Source of the DNA: G965247475 sp965247475
GTDB lineage: Bacteria; Chloroflexota; UBA11872
Direction of reading: 5' to 3'
Assembly: GCA_965247475.1 (NCBI GenBank)
Contig: OZ252016.1
Span: forward strand, 124,001-188,000
DNA length: 64,000 bases
Program-made: the position numbers and the translations under genes
Notes under the pieces: model-generated
Databases searched by the model: none
Told to the model about the DNA's origin: nothing
The model's input: only the letters and a program-made list of their open reading frames with translations
In this document: piece after piece, positions 24,041 to 33,185 of the stretch
Layout of the letters: the number at the start of each line of letters is the position of its first letter
Position numbering within the stretch: position 1 is the stretch's first letter

Positions 24041-26939
24041 TCAGGCGCCGGTGGATTGTGCTCGTTCGAGGTTGAGCGCGAGCAGGCGGCGCAGGATCTC
24101 GTCGTCGGAAAGGTCGGCGGGCCAGCGGTAGGCCGCGAGCACGGCGCGGTCGAGGTCGCGGTGGAGCAGGTCCAGCCAGGCCGGGCGCGCGTTGTAGAGG
24201 TTGGTCAGCGTGCGTCTGGCCAGTTGTTTGGCGGCCACCTCGTTCAGCGCGACCGGTCGCGGCGGCAGATGCGGCAGCACGTCCGGCGCCATGCGCGCCA
24301 GTTCGGGCGGATTGAGCCAGCGCTCGCGGCGCTCTTGCAGCTCGCGCGCGGCGGCGCCAATCGCGTTGCGGTCGGCCGCTTGCGCAGGCGTCAGGTCGTG
24401 GTCGGGCGTATTGAGCGGCCACGGAAACGGAAAGGTCTCAAAGGTGGTTGTCGGTGTGTAGCGCGGGTCGTTGCCCTTCCCGAGCCAAGTGCCGAGTCTA
24501 AGCGACCAGAGTTCGTGCACGCGCGAATGCAAAACGCCGAACGTGTAGTCGTCCTCGCGGGCGATGCCCACTGCTGCGCTTCCGGGCAGAGTTTCCTCAC
24601 AGACCCATACAAACAGACGGTGTTTCGCAACGCGTGGCGTAACGATGAAGCGCCCGCGACCAGCGACTGCGCTGCGAAGGTCGCTGCCACTGCGACCGAG
24701 ACGCCACCAATGGGTCTTGCGTTGCGGGTCTCGATTCTTGAGACGTGTGGGGCGGACCTCGCTCTTGACGTATTCGAATGGAGCCTCGTAGAACGCTGCC
24801 TCCCTCTGCGACAGAGTTTCTGGGAACTCAATGATCCACATCCGGCGAGCGCGCTGTGTGATGTCGCTACCGTTCAGCCACGGCCTGAGCACGTCGCTGT
24901 TGTCTCTCCCATGAGGATTTGGCTGCCCAAGCATTTTGCGGGCTCGCGCTTCCGCGATGTCGAAATGGCCGACTTTGACGGGACCTTGGAATGCGACCCC
25001 GGAGTTCTCGTCAAGTCGACGCGCCCGCGAGAGATCGAGCCCGGCCGTCAAATCGGCATTGATCGCCAAAATTGATTCGCCGTCCAGGAGACGATCAGCT
25101 TCGGTCCCATCGTCCTGACCCACGATGGAGACGCGCACAGCCGCGCCCTCCACCACCCACGGCTCATCGCTCCAGGCCATGAAGATGTCGCCGGTGTCCT
25201 TGATCCGCTCGAGCACCTGTCGGTTGGCGCCGCCGCGCACGCTGTTGGTCCCGAGCAACCCGGCGCGCTTCACACGTCCGGCGGCAATCAGCTCCCGTGC
25301 CGTCTCATGCCAGTAGCAAACGAAATCAGCCTCCTGCGGACCCCGGCCGTGCCAGGCTTCGAAGAGTGCGTCGACATACGCGTCGCCCAGGTCGCTGCGC
25401 AGCTTCTTGCCGCCCAGGAACGGCGGGTTGCCGACAATGAACTCGGCGTCCGGCCAGTCGGCCGCACGCGGCCGCTCCCCATCCATGCGCACCAGGATGG
25501 CGTCCCGACACTCGACGTTCTCCAGCGGACGCAGGATCGGGTTCGTCAGGGAGCCGAAGCCGTTCGCCAGCATCCATTGGATCTCGCCGATCCAGATGCT
25601 CACGCGGGCCAGCTCGGCGGCGTAGGGATTGATCTCGATTCCGAGCACGACCTGCGGACCGACGCCCGGAAGCTCTTGGGTGAGTTTGAGCATCTCGCGG
25701 CCCCACAGCAGCGCTTCTTTCTCCAGGTCCTTGAGGCGTTGCAGCGTCACATAGAGGAAATTGCCCGAGCCGCAGGCCGGGTCCAGCACGCGGACGCCGC
25801 GCAGCCGGTCCAGGAAGCTTCGGAACACTAGGTTGGGGTTGTTCTCCGCTCGTGTTCTGCGGGTCACGCGCCGGCCCTTCGCGAGCAGTTCCACCACGCG
25901 CGCCTGCATGGCCGCGTATTCCCTCAGCAGCGGCGTCATCACAACCGGCTCTATCACGCGCAGGATGGATGCTTTGTCGGTGTAGTGGGCGCCAAGCTGC
26001 CCGCGCTTGTCGGGGTCCATGCCGCGCTCGAACAGCGTGCCCAACACGGCGGGTTCCACCTGCGACCAGTCGAATCGCGAGGCATCGTCGATGATGCGTA
26101 GATCGTCCGCCGTCAGCGGTAGGGTCTCGTTCCCGTCGAACAGTCCGCCGTTGAACTACTCAATGTGTTCAGCGCCGAACAGGCCGCCGGCCACTGACAT
26201 GCGGTCGAACAGATCGCTCAGACCCTGCTCGAAGAGCTCCGGCCGGCGGCGGCTGGCCTGCACGAGCTTCTGGAGCAGTCCGCGTGGCAACAGCCCGACG
26301 TCTTCGGCAAAGAAGCAGAACAGGATCTTGTTGAGGAAGTGCGCCACCGCCTGCGGGTCATGCCCCCGCTGTTGCAGACTTCCGGCCAGGGCGGCGAAGC
26401 GGGTCGCGGCCTGTTCGGTGATCTGCTCGCGCGTCTGTCCGGGCCGCAACGCCTGCGGATCGCGCATGACGGCGCGAAGGATGCGCAAGGGCTCCGCCGG
26501 CTCGTCGCGCAGATCGGCCAGCGCGAAGCGGTAGATCTCCTTCCTCTGTATCGGTGAAGTTCGTGTGGACCTCGAATCTATCGAGGTCGCAGACCACGAG
26601 CAGGGGCGGGTTTTCGAGCGCCTCGCGATACTGCAAGAGTTGCTGATACGCGGCGTTGAGGTCCTTGCGCCTGCCCTTGTATTCCCAGCCGAAATGGCCG
26701 CGCTTCCACACATCCGCAAACCCATCGCCGCCGCCCGTCTTCTCCGCGCCCTTCTCGAAGGCGTACCACTCGCCGGTCGGGTCGGCCTCGTTGGGCGTGG
26801 GCACGTCCAGCATCCGGCACAGGTCGTTGAAGTGCTCCTGGGCGGCGGCGCTCTCGGTGCGCGCGCTGTCCAGCCACTTTTGCGCGAAGCCGGCCGGTGT
26901 CAGTCGGTTGCCGGGTGACGCCACCGCCCCGTCGGCCAT
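24041..26939 (-). pseudogene. MmeI-like type IIL restriction-modification gene, broken
   Basis: Joined across two lesions this would be a single-chain nuclease-methylase of about 965 residues. The N-terminal part (from ATG 26939) has the nuclease-type FGWEYKGRRKDLNAAYQQL with an E-x-K site. The frame is lost at about 26541-26547, where a two-base loss restores VHTNFTDTERKEIYRFALAD if undone. The second part stops at TAG 26156-26158 between GAEHIE and FNGGLF, where homologues have Trp. The third part keeps methylase motifs DPACGSGNF and NPPFLGGKKL and a target-recognition region. Two independent lesions make simple sequencing error less likely. The methylase half could still be made from an internal start, for example ATG 26059. 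Confidence 0.8.
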
Positions 26940-27312
26940 TCCGGTGAGCCTCGCGGAGGACTGCCTGGATTCACAGCATCGTAGCCACCCAAAGCGAGCG
27001 CCGGCACTTCGGGTCGCGGATCAACGGCCATGCGGCGACGAAATGCGGGCAGCCGCGGTTGCGGATGGATCTTGGCTGTTGAGTTTCATCCCGAGCGACC
27101 AGAGTGGCGCCTGATCTCAGGGCAGCGCGCGCCGTGCCCCCGCCCCTCGGCGCACTTTGTCCGCCAACCGTGCCGGGCAAGAGCGTACGTAGAGCGCCTT
27201 GTAAGCCCAGGCGCGTCGCGAAAGGCGAGAAGACGGACCTGAAACCGAGCGTGATGTCTTCGATCTGCGTGGAAGCGTTGTCGCACTGGCCCCCCGGTGC
27301 TAGCGTCGGCCG
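26940..27312. other. Gap upstream of the R-M pseudogene, no gene seen
   Basis: No credible gene is present in these 373 bases. They contain a degenerate trace of repeat family A (TCATCCCGAGCGACCAGAG, about 27089). Minus-strand codons that extend from the next region are shadows. The promoter for the second glycosyltransferase block could lie here, but none is convincing. Confidence 0.5.
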
Positions 27313-28485
27313 GTGCGGATCACCCTGGTCTCGAACATCTTTCCGCCGGCCGTCGGCGGGCCGGCGACCCACATCTACCACCTGGCGATGACGCTCCACG
27401 ATCGCGGGCACCGCGTGCGAGCCGTCGTGTGCACCGACGACCCGGAGGGCACCGTGTGCCCGCCGTTCCCGCTCGTGCGTGTGTCGTGGGCCGTCCCGGT
27501 TCCGCTGCGCTACGCGCTGGTTCTCTGGCACACCTGGCGAGCGGCCCGGCGATCCGACGTGGTGTACATCAATGGGATCGAGCTGCCGTCGAGTCTGGGC
27601 GCGCTCTTGGCCGGTCGCCCGCGGGTACTCAAGGTCGTGGGCGACTGGGCGTGGGAGTCGGCCCTTCGACGCGGCCTCACCGACCTCGGTGTCGAGGACT
27701 TCCAGCACACCCGTCACGCCCTGCGCGTCCGTGCGTTGCGGTGGATGGAACGCGTGTACTGCCGGCTGGCGAACCTGATCGTGGTACCGAGCGCCTACGT
27801 CGGCGAGTTCGTGCGCGGCTGGGGCGTGCCGCCGGAGCGGGTCTGCATCATCCACAACGCGCTGCCGCGTGAGCCGCGGACGGACCTGACGCGGGAGGCG
27901 GCCAGGGCCGAATTGGGGCTCCACGGTCCGATCGTGTGCAATGTCTCGCGACTCTATGCGTGGAAGCGGGTGGACGAGCTGATCCGCATGGTCCCCGGCT
28001 TCGACGCCGGCGCGACCCTGCTGATCGTGGGCGACGGACCAGAGCGCCCGCGGCTGGAGCGGGTCGCGAGCGAGACCGGCGTCTCCAATCGCGTCCGGTT
28101 CGTCGGCGCGGTGCCGCACGCGCGCGTCGCGGCCTATCTGCGGGCCGCTGACGTGGCGGTGCTCAACACCGACTACGAGGGCCTCTCGCACACGCTGGTC
28201 GAGGCCCGTTGGGTCGGCGTCCCCATCGTCACCACCGACATCGGCGGCAATCGCGAGATCCTCACGCACGACCGCAACGCGTTGCTCGTGCCGCCGGGCG
28301 ACCCGGATGCGTTCACCGCCGCGGTCAATCGCGTGCTCGGTGATCGCGAACTGGCCGCCCGCCTCGTCGCGGCCGCCAAGCAAGGCGTCGAGCACTTCCG
28401 CTGGGACCGGCTGATCGACGAGACGCTCGAGATGCTGTCGAGTGTCGTGGCCGCATCGGGACGGCCCGCCTCCGCGCAGGCGTGA
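27313..28485 (+). CDS. Family 4 glycosyltransferase
   Basis: The 390-residue GT-B enzyme starts with GTG: RITLVSNIFPPAVGGPATHI, the usual acceptor-side opening with a glycine-rich loop. The donor side has SRLYAWKRVDELIRMVPGF, VGDGPERPRLERVA and EGLSHTLVEARWVGVPIV, which supplies the E-x7-E motif. It would transfer a nucleotide-activated sugar to the growing lipid-linked glycan. Sugar and linkage are unknown. It is the first gene after the restriction island and overlaps the next one by GTGA. Confidence 0.92.
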   Translation: MRITLVSNIFPPAVGGPATHIYHLAMTLHDRGHRVRAVVCTDDPEGTVCPPFPLVRVSWAVPVPLRYALVLWHTWRAARRSDVVYINGIELPSSLGALLAGRPRVLKVVGDWAWESALRRGLTDLGVEDFQHTRHALRVRALRWMERVYCRLANLIVVPSAYVGEFVRGWGVPPERVCIIHNALPREPRTDLTREAARAELGLHGPIVCNVSRLYAWKRVDELIRMVPGFDAGATLLIVGDGPERPRLERVASETGVSNRVRFVGAVPHARVAAYLRAADVAVLNTDYEGLSHTLVEARWVGVPIVTTDIGGNREILTHDRNALLVPPGDPDAFTAAVNRVLGDRELAARLVAAAKQGVEHFRWDRLIDETLEMLSSVVAASGRPASAQA

Positions 28486-29612
28486 GCCTGAACCTGTTGA
28501 TGTTCAGCGGCGATCGCGACGTCGCCGCCGGCCGGCAGGGGCCGTTCCACGCTACGTTGAGCGGCCTGATTCGCGAATTCGATCGCATCGATGTCCTCAC
28601 ACCCCGAGTGCCGGGGGCCGTGCCGCATGTGATCCACGAGGCCGTCCACGTCCATCCGTCGCCGGCCGCGCGCTGGTCGCAGGCGCGCTGGCTGCGGAAG
28701 AAGGCCGGGCAACTTGCCCGTGAGCGCGCCTACGCTCTGCTCGTCAGCCACGACTACGGCATATTCGCGAACGGCCGCGCGGCCGCGCGCGTGAGCCGGC
28801 GCCTCGGCATTCCGTACGTGAGCGAGATTCATCACATCCCGGCGCATCCCAAGCCCGCGCAGTGGTGGGAGCCGCTGGCCAAGCGGGCCTACCGGGCGTA
28901 TGCGCGCTACGCGGCGCGCCGCGCCCGCGCGATCCGTGTCGTGAACCACCGCGAGGTCCCGGATCAGCTCGTCCGGTGGGGCGTGCCGCGCGACGCGATC
29001 CTCGTCCTCCCGTCGGCCGCCATCGATCGCGAGGTCTTCGCGCCGGGCGACCGGACCAAGCGCTACCTGCTCGGGTTCGTGGGGCGGCTGGTCGCGAACA
29101 AGGGGCTCGCGTACCTGGCCGAGATCTTCATCGCCGTGGCGGCCGGTCGGCCCGATGCGCGGTTCGTCGTTGCCGGGTCGGGTCCGGAAGAGCGCCGTCT
29201 GCGCCGATCGCTCCACGCGGCCGGTGTGATCGATCGTGTCGACTGGGTTCCCTGGCTCGACCGCCCGGAGGAATTGGCGGACCTCTACCGCGGCCTCCAC
29301 GCGCTCGTGTGCACATCGCTGAGCGAGGGCGGGCCGCGGGTGTGTCTGGAATCCATGGCGTGTGGCACGCCGGTCTTCGCCACGCCGGTCGGACTGATGC
29401 CCGAGATCATCCCGTCGGCGGCGGGCGGATGGCTCCTCCCGTGGGATCATGCGGCTGGTGCCGCGTTGGTGGCGGAGCGGCTGCGCGACCCCGCCGGGCT
29501 GGCGGCCGCCGGACTCGCCGCGCGTGCGGCCACCGAGCTGTTCGAGCGCGAAACAGTCCTTGGCGCCTACGCCGCCGCGTATCGGCGCCTCGCCGAGGAG
29601 TCGCGCGCGTGA
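28482..29612 (+). CDS. Family 4 glycosyltransferase
   Basis: The 376-residue protein has a GTG start inside the preceding stop. The N-terminal half has LLVSHDYGIFANGRAAARVS and SEIHHIPAHPK. The donor half has GFVGRLVANKGLAYLAEIF, VVAGSGPEERRL and SEGGPRVCLESMACGTPVF, with E-x7-E (EGGPRVCLE). It belongs to the GT4 superfamily without a recognised specificity and forms a translationally coupled run of GT genes with its neighbours on both sides. Confidence 0.92.
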   Translation: MSLNLLMFSGDRDVAAGRQGPFHATLSGLIREFDRIDVLTPRVPGAVPHVIHEAVHVHPSPAARWSQARWLRKKAGQLARERAYALLVSHDYGIFANGRAAARVSRRLGIPYVSEIHHIPAHPKPAQWWEPLAKRAYRAYARYAARRARAIRVVNHREVPDQLVRWGVPRDAILVLPSAAIDREVFAPGDRTKRYLLGFVGRLVANKGLAYLAEIFIAVAAGRPDARFVVAGSGPEERRLRRSLHAAGVIDRVDWVPWLDRPEELADLYRGLHALVCTSLSEGGPRVCLESMACGTPVFATPVGLMPEIIPSAAGGWLLPWDHAAGAALVAERLRDPAGLAAAGLAARAATELFERETVLGAYAAAYRRLAEESRA

Positions 29613-30754
29613 GCGGACAACCCCCGACGGCCGAGCTTCGCCTGCTCTTCATCACGCAAGAGCTGGACGTCGAGGGCTCGTACATGGGCGTCGCGCACCT
29701 GTGGTCGCGCGTGCTGGCGTCGCGAGTTCGCTCGCTGCACGTCATTGCCGCCGCCACCGGGGCGACCGATCTCCCGGGCAACGTGCACGTGCACCCGCTC
29801 GGCAAGGAGGAGGGGGTCGGGCGTCTCGAGCGCTGGCTGGGCCTGCTGGAGCGCTGCAACGCGCTGATCGGCGGCCGCCAGGTCGATGGCGTGCTGGCGC
29901 ACATGGTGCCGGCCTACGCGCTCGCCGCCGCTCCCTGGGCACGGCTGCGCGGCGTGCCGCTCGTGCTCTGGTACACCAGCCACGGACGCTCGCGCGTGCT
30001 CGACGTCGCCCGTCGCATCGTGAGCGCCGGCGCGACCGCCTCACCGGACAGCTATCCGCCCGGAGGATCGCCCGCGTTCGTCGTCGGCCATGGCATTGAC
30101 ACCGCTCGATTCGAGGCGCCCACCCACCCGCGCGCGTCGGGCGGCCCGCCGCTCGTCGGAACCGCCGGACGGCTCACCCCGCTCAAGGGCGTGCATGTGA
30201 TCATCCGGGCGCTTGCGCGCTTGCATGAGCACGATGAGTCGAAGCCGCGGCTGCGCATCGCCGGCGCGCCGTTCTACGCGTCCGATCATGCTTACCTTGA
30301 GGGTCTCCGTCGCCTCGTCGCCGAGCTCGACCTCGACGACCACGTCGAGTTCGCCGGCGAGCTGTCGATTGCCGAAATGCCCGGGTTCTACGGCTCGCTG
30401 GACGCCTTCATCGGCTGGCGCGCGCGGCCGGCTCTGGACAAGTCCGGACTCGAGGCGCTCGCCTGCGGAGTGCCGCTGATCACCAACAACACCGCCTACG
30501 CCTCGTTGCTCGGGGGCTTCGCCGGCGATTTTCTTGTCGGCAGCTCGTCCGACGATCTCGCCGGCGGGCTGCGCTCGCTGCTGGCGCTTCAGCCGGCGCT
30601 GCGCGCGGCTGCCGTCGAGCGACTGCGGCAGCTCACAGTGGAGAGCCACGGCGCCGGCGGCCTGGCCGATCGCATCGTCAGGTTGTTCGCGGCGCTCCGG
30701 GCCGGCGTTGCCCCGCCGTTCGAGACCGTCGCATCAACTGCGGGCCCGCCATGA
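29609..30754 (+). CDS. Family 4 glycosyltransferase with altered donor motif
   Basis: The start is the GTG at 29609 inside the previous stop, giving 381 residues; the frame upstream of it is a shadow of the previous gene. Typical features are LLFITQELDVEGSYMG, WYTSHGRSRVLDVARRI, GTAGRLTPLKGVHVIIRAL and RIAGAPFY. At the E-x7-E position the sequence is RPALDKSGLEALACGVPLI. The second Glu is present but the first is replaced by Pro. The protein may therefore use a different donor contact. It ends in the ATGA overlap with the acyltransferase gene. Confidence 0.88.
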   Translation: MSGQPPTAELRLLFITQELDVEGSYMGVAHLWSRVLASRVRSLHVIAAATGATDLPGNVHVHPLGKEEGVGRLERWLGLLERCNALIGGRQVDGVLAHMVPAYALAAAPWARLRGVPLVLWYTSHGRSRVLDVARRIVSAGATASPDSYPPGGSPAFVVGHGIDTARFEAPTHPRASGGPPLVGTAGRLTPLKGVHVIIRALARLHEHDESKPRLRIAGAPFYASDHAYLEGLRRLVAELDLDDHVEFAGELSIAEMPGFYGSLDAFIGWRARPALDKSGLEALACGVPLITNNTAYASLLGGFAGDFLVGSSSDDLAGGLRSLLALQPALRAAAVERLRQLTVESHGAGGLADRIVRLFAALRAGVAPPFETVASTAGPP

Positions 30755-31356
30755 CCGGCGCCCTCTTCCGCCAGCTTGCGCGGCTCGCCGCCCAGTTGCC
30801 CGATCTGCCGCACCTGCTGCCGTACCAGCGCGCCCTATGGGCGCTCCGTCGGGCGCTGCTCGGGCGCGCCGAGCGGGTTCGCATGGGCGGCCACGTGCAC
30901 GTTGATGCCAAGTTCTACTATCCGCGCGGCCTCCAGCTGCACGTGGGTGATCGTGTCCAGATCAAGCGCGATGTGAGGCTCGGCTGGGAACCCGACCATG
31001 CGCCGTCCGCCGCGGTCGAGATCGGCGATCGAACTTTAGTCCTGGCCGACGCCCGTCTCGACGGCACCGGCGGCCTCCGGATCGGGCGGGGCGTCCATAT
31101 CGGACGCGCCTGTGCCATCTACACGCACCGGCACGCGGTCAGGCGGCGCGATGTTTCGGTGCTCGACGCGCCGGTCGAGATCGCTCCCGTCCACATCGGC
31201 GACGACGTGATGATCTACAGCGACGTCGTGATCTTGCCTGGGGTCACCATCGGCGACGGCGCCGTGGTGGGTGTGCGCGCGGTCGTGACGAATGACGTCG
31301 AGCCATACGACATCGTCGCCGGCGTCCCGGCCCGACGGATCGGCCATCGTGACTGA
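30751..31356 (+). CDS. Left-handed beta-helix acyltransferase
   Basis: The 201-residue protein is a WcaF/maa-type O-acetyltransferase. Hexapeptide repeats run from about residue 80 to the end, for example VEIGDRTLVLADARLDG, IGRGVHIGRACAIYTHRH and IGDDVMIYSDVVILPGVTIG. The closing block is IVAGVPARRIGHRD, typical for this family. THRH in the middle is where the catalytic histidine usually lies. It probably acetylates a sugar of the glycan with acetyl-CoA. It overlaps the gene before it by four bases and the gene after it by eight. Confidence 0.9.
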   Translation: MTGALFRQLARLAAQLPDLPHLLPYQRALWALRRALLGRAERVRMGGHVHVDAKFYYPRGLQLHVGDRVQIKRDVRLGWEPDHAPSAAVEIGDRTLVLADARLDGTGGLRIGRGVHIGRACAIYTHRHAVRRRDVSVLDAPVEIAPVHIGDDVMIYSDVVILPGVTIGDGAVVGVRAVVTNDVEPYDIVAGVPARRIGHRD

Positions 31357-33169
31357 GGCGCTCGATCAGCGGGCGCTGCCGGTCGCCGGACGGCTCAGTC
31401 GGCGTGCGCGCTGGGTCCTGGAGGCTGCCTCCGACGCCTTCGAACGCCTCCTGGGCGACGACGAGTACGCTCGCTGTCCGGAGCACGGTGTCGATCACAC
31501 CGGCAAGACCGCGCGTGCCGTCGTCATCAACTGCGCGCTGAATGCCGCCGGGGCCGGCGACGAGTACCTGACGCGCGCGCTGCGAATCGGACGCCTCATC
31601 ACCGGACGTTTGGGGCAGGATGCCGCCGCCGGCGATGCCTGGATCTTCTATCCGGGACGCCACAACCCGGCCAACGTCTCGAACAACATCATCGACAACG
31701 GTGAGTGCGTCGATGCGCTCGCGACCCTGCTCCGATGCGGAAGCGAGCGGTTGGGCGAATCTGACCGGATCAGGTTCGAGGGCGCGATCCGCCGCTGCTG
31801 CGATACCTATCTCGTCCCAAACGTCGTATCCAAGCCGGTCATCAACCAGCGGCTGTGGGGCGCCATGGGGCTGGCGTCCGCCTACGCCGTCTTCGCCGAG
31901 CCCGCATGGGCCCTCGCGGTCGAGCGGTCGGTGGCCCGTTCGCTCGACGAGATGCGGGCCGACGGCTCGTTCCCCTACATCACCGATCCGACCGCCGCCG
32001 GCGAGCACGACGGCCTCGGCGATCTGACGGTGCACTATCACAGTCGCTGCCTGGCCTTTGCCCAGTTTGCGCTGCGCCAGATCGACCGCCTCGATGCGCA
32101 TGCGCCGGCGCTCCGCCGCGGCGCCGATTTTCTGCAAGCCGTGCTTCGACCCGACGGCGTCAAACCACTCCTACTCGATGGCAAGCGGTGGTTCTGGGAC
32201 GCGGATCATGAGGTCGGATCTGCGCCGTATGACGCCTATGCGCTGGCCGCCGATGGGCGCGAGGACTTTCGCGATCTGGCGGGACGCGTCGCCTCGCGCT
32301 CGGCGCAGGCCATGGCGCCCGACGGGATGATCGAAGCGACCCCCGACGCCCCGGCGTTCGTGTGCCGCGTGTTTCACACCGCCGATCTCGCCTGGCTGGC
32401 CCGCGCCCACGCGGCCGCCGAGCTCGACGACCTCCCTGCCAATCCCGCCATCGCCGCGCGCGGGCCGCCGCGTGAGTGGCCGGACGCCGGCGTCGTGCGC
32501 ATCCAGTCGGTGCGCGCCTGCGCGATCGTGCGCACGCGCAAGCGCCCCGCGTCGGGTTTGGTGGGCGGCCGCATTGGCGGCGGGACGCTCGCCTACGTGG
32601 GCCGTCAGGCGAACGCCTGGCGCAACGAGCTCACCTTCGTCCCGGAGCCGGCCGCGCCCGAAGCCACCTGGACGGTCGATTTCGACCCGGAAGATTCCGG
32701 CCGGCCGCGCCTGCCTGATCCGCGCGATCGCGACACGCGCTTCCGCCTGCATGTCGCGCGGATGCATGCGCGCGCGGGCAGGCGGCGCTACGCCGCCGCG
32801 ATGCTCTGGCGCTTTCTCGGGCCGCCGGCCTGGGCCGCGGAACGGGAATGGCGTTCCAGCGGCGCGATCGAAGCCGATGTCGAGCTGACGGACGATGCCG
32901 TCATCGTCCGATCGTTCCTGGCCCGCCTGGATGGCTCGCCGCTCGAGGCCGTTCGCACCGAGCGAAGCTACCGGATCGACGCTAATCGCATTCAGGTCGA
33001 TGATCGGCTGATCTGCGACGCGCCGCTTGGCGAGGCGTCCTACCGGCTGCCGGCCGCGGCGGAGGATCTCGAGGTGCAGGGTCACTCAGGCTGGCGCTGC
33101 GAGCGCGGCACGATCGTGATCGGACCGATCGGCCGTGGGGGCTCCGTGGCCGTCCGCTATCGCCTCTAG
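31349..33169 (+). CDS. Heparinase II/III-like alpha-toroid protein, putative
   Basis: The likely start is the GTG at 31349, overlapping the acetyltransferase by eight bases and giving 606 residues. The N-terminal two thirds are helical hairpins with repeated aromatic and glycine-rich turns (IFYPGRHNPANVSNNIIDNG, NQRLWGAMGLASAYA, TVHYHSRCLAFAQFALRQ), as in (alpha/alpha) toroid polysaccharide lyases and hydrolases. The last third is beta-rich with WRSSGAIEADVELTDDAVIV, as in heparinase II/III C-terminal domains. No signal peptide is visible, so it would be cytosolic. A catalytic assignment is not possible from the sequence. It may trim or modify the glycan, or be a non-catalytic relative. Confidence 0.55.
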   Translation: MTEALDQRALPVAGRLSRRARWVLEAASDAFERLLGDDEYARCPEHGVDHTGKTARAVVINCALNAAGAGDEYLTRALRIGRLITGRLGQDAAAGDAWIFYPGRHNPANVSNNIIDNGECVDALATLLRCGSERLGESDRIRFEGAIRRCCDTYLVPNVVSKPVINQRLWGAMGLASAYAVFAEPAWALAVERSVARSLDEMRADGSFPYITDPTAAGEHDGLGDLTVHYHSRCLAFAQFALRQIDRLDAHAPALRRGADFLQAVLRPDGVKPLLLDGKRWFWDADHEVGSAPYDAYALAADGREDFRDLAGRVASRSAQAMAPDGMIEATPDAPAFVCRVFHTADLAWLARAHAAAELDDLPANPAIAARGPPREWPDAGVVRIQSVRACAIVRTRKRPASGLVGGRIGGGTLAYVGRQANAWRNELTFVPEPAAPEATWTVDFDPEDSGRPRLPDPRDRDTRFRLHVARMHARAGRRRYAAAMLWRFLGPPAWAAEREWRSSGAIEADVELTDDAVIVRSFLARLDGSPLEAVRTERSYRIDANRIQVDDRLICDAPLGEASYRLPAAAEDLEVQGHSGWRCERGTIVIGPIGRGGSVAVRYRL

Positions 33170-33185
33170 CCGCGTGTCCGACCCC

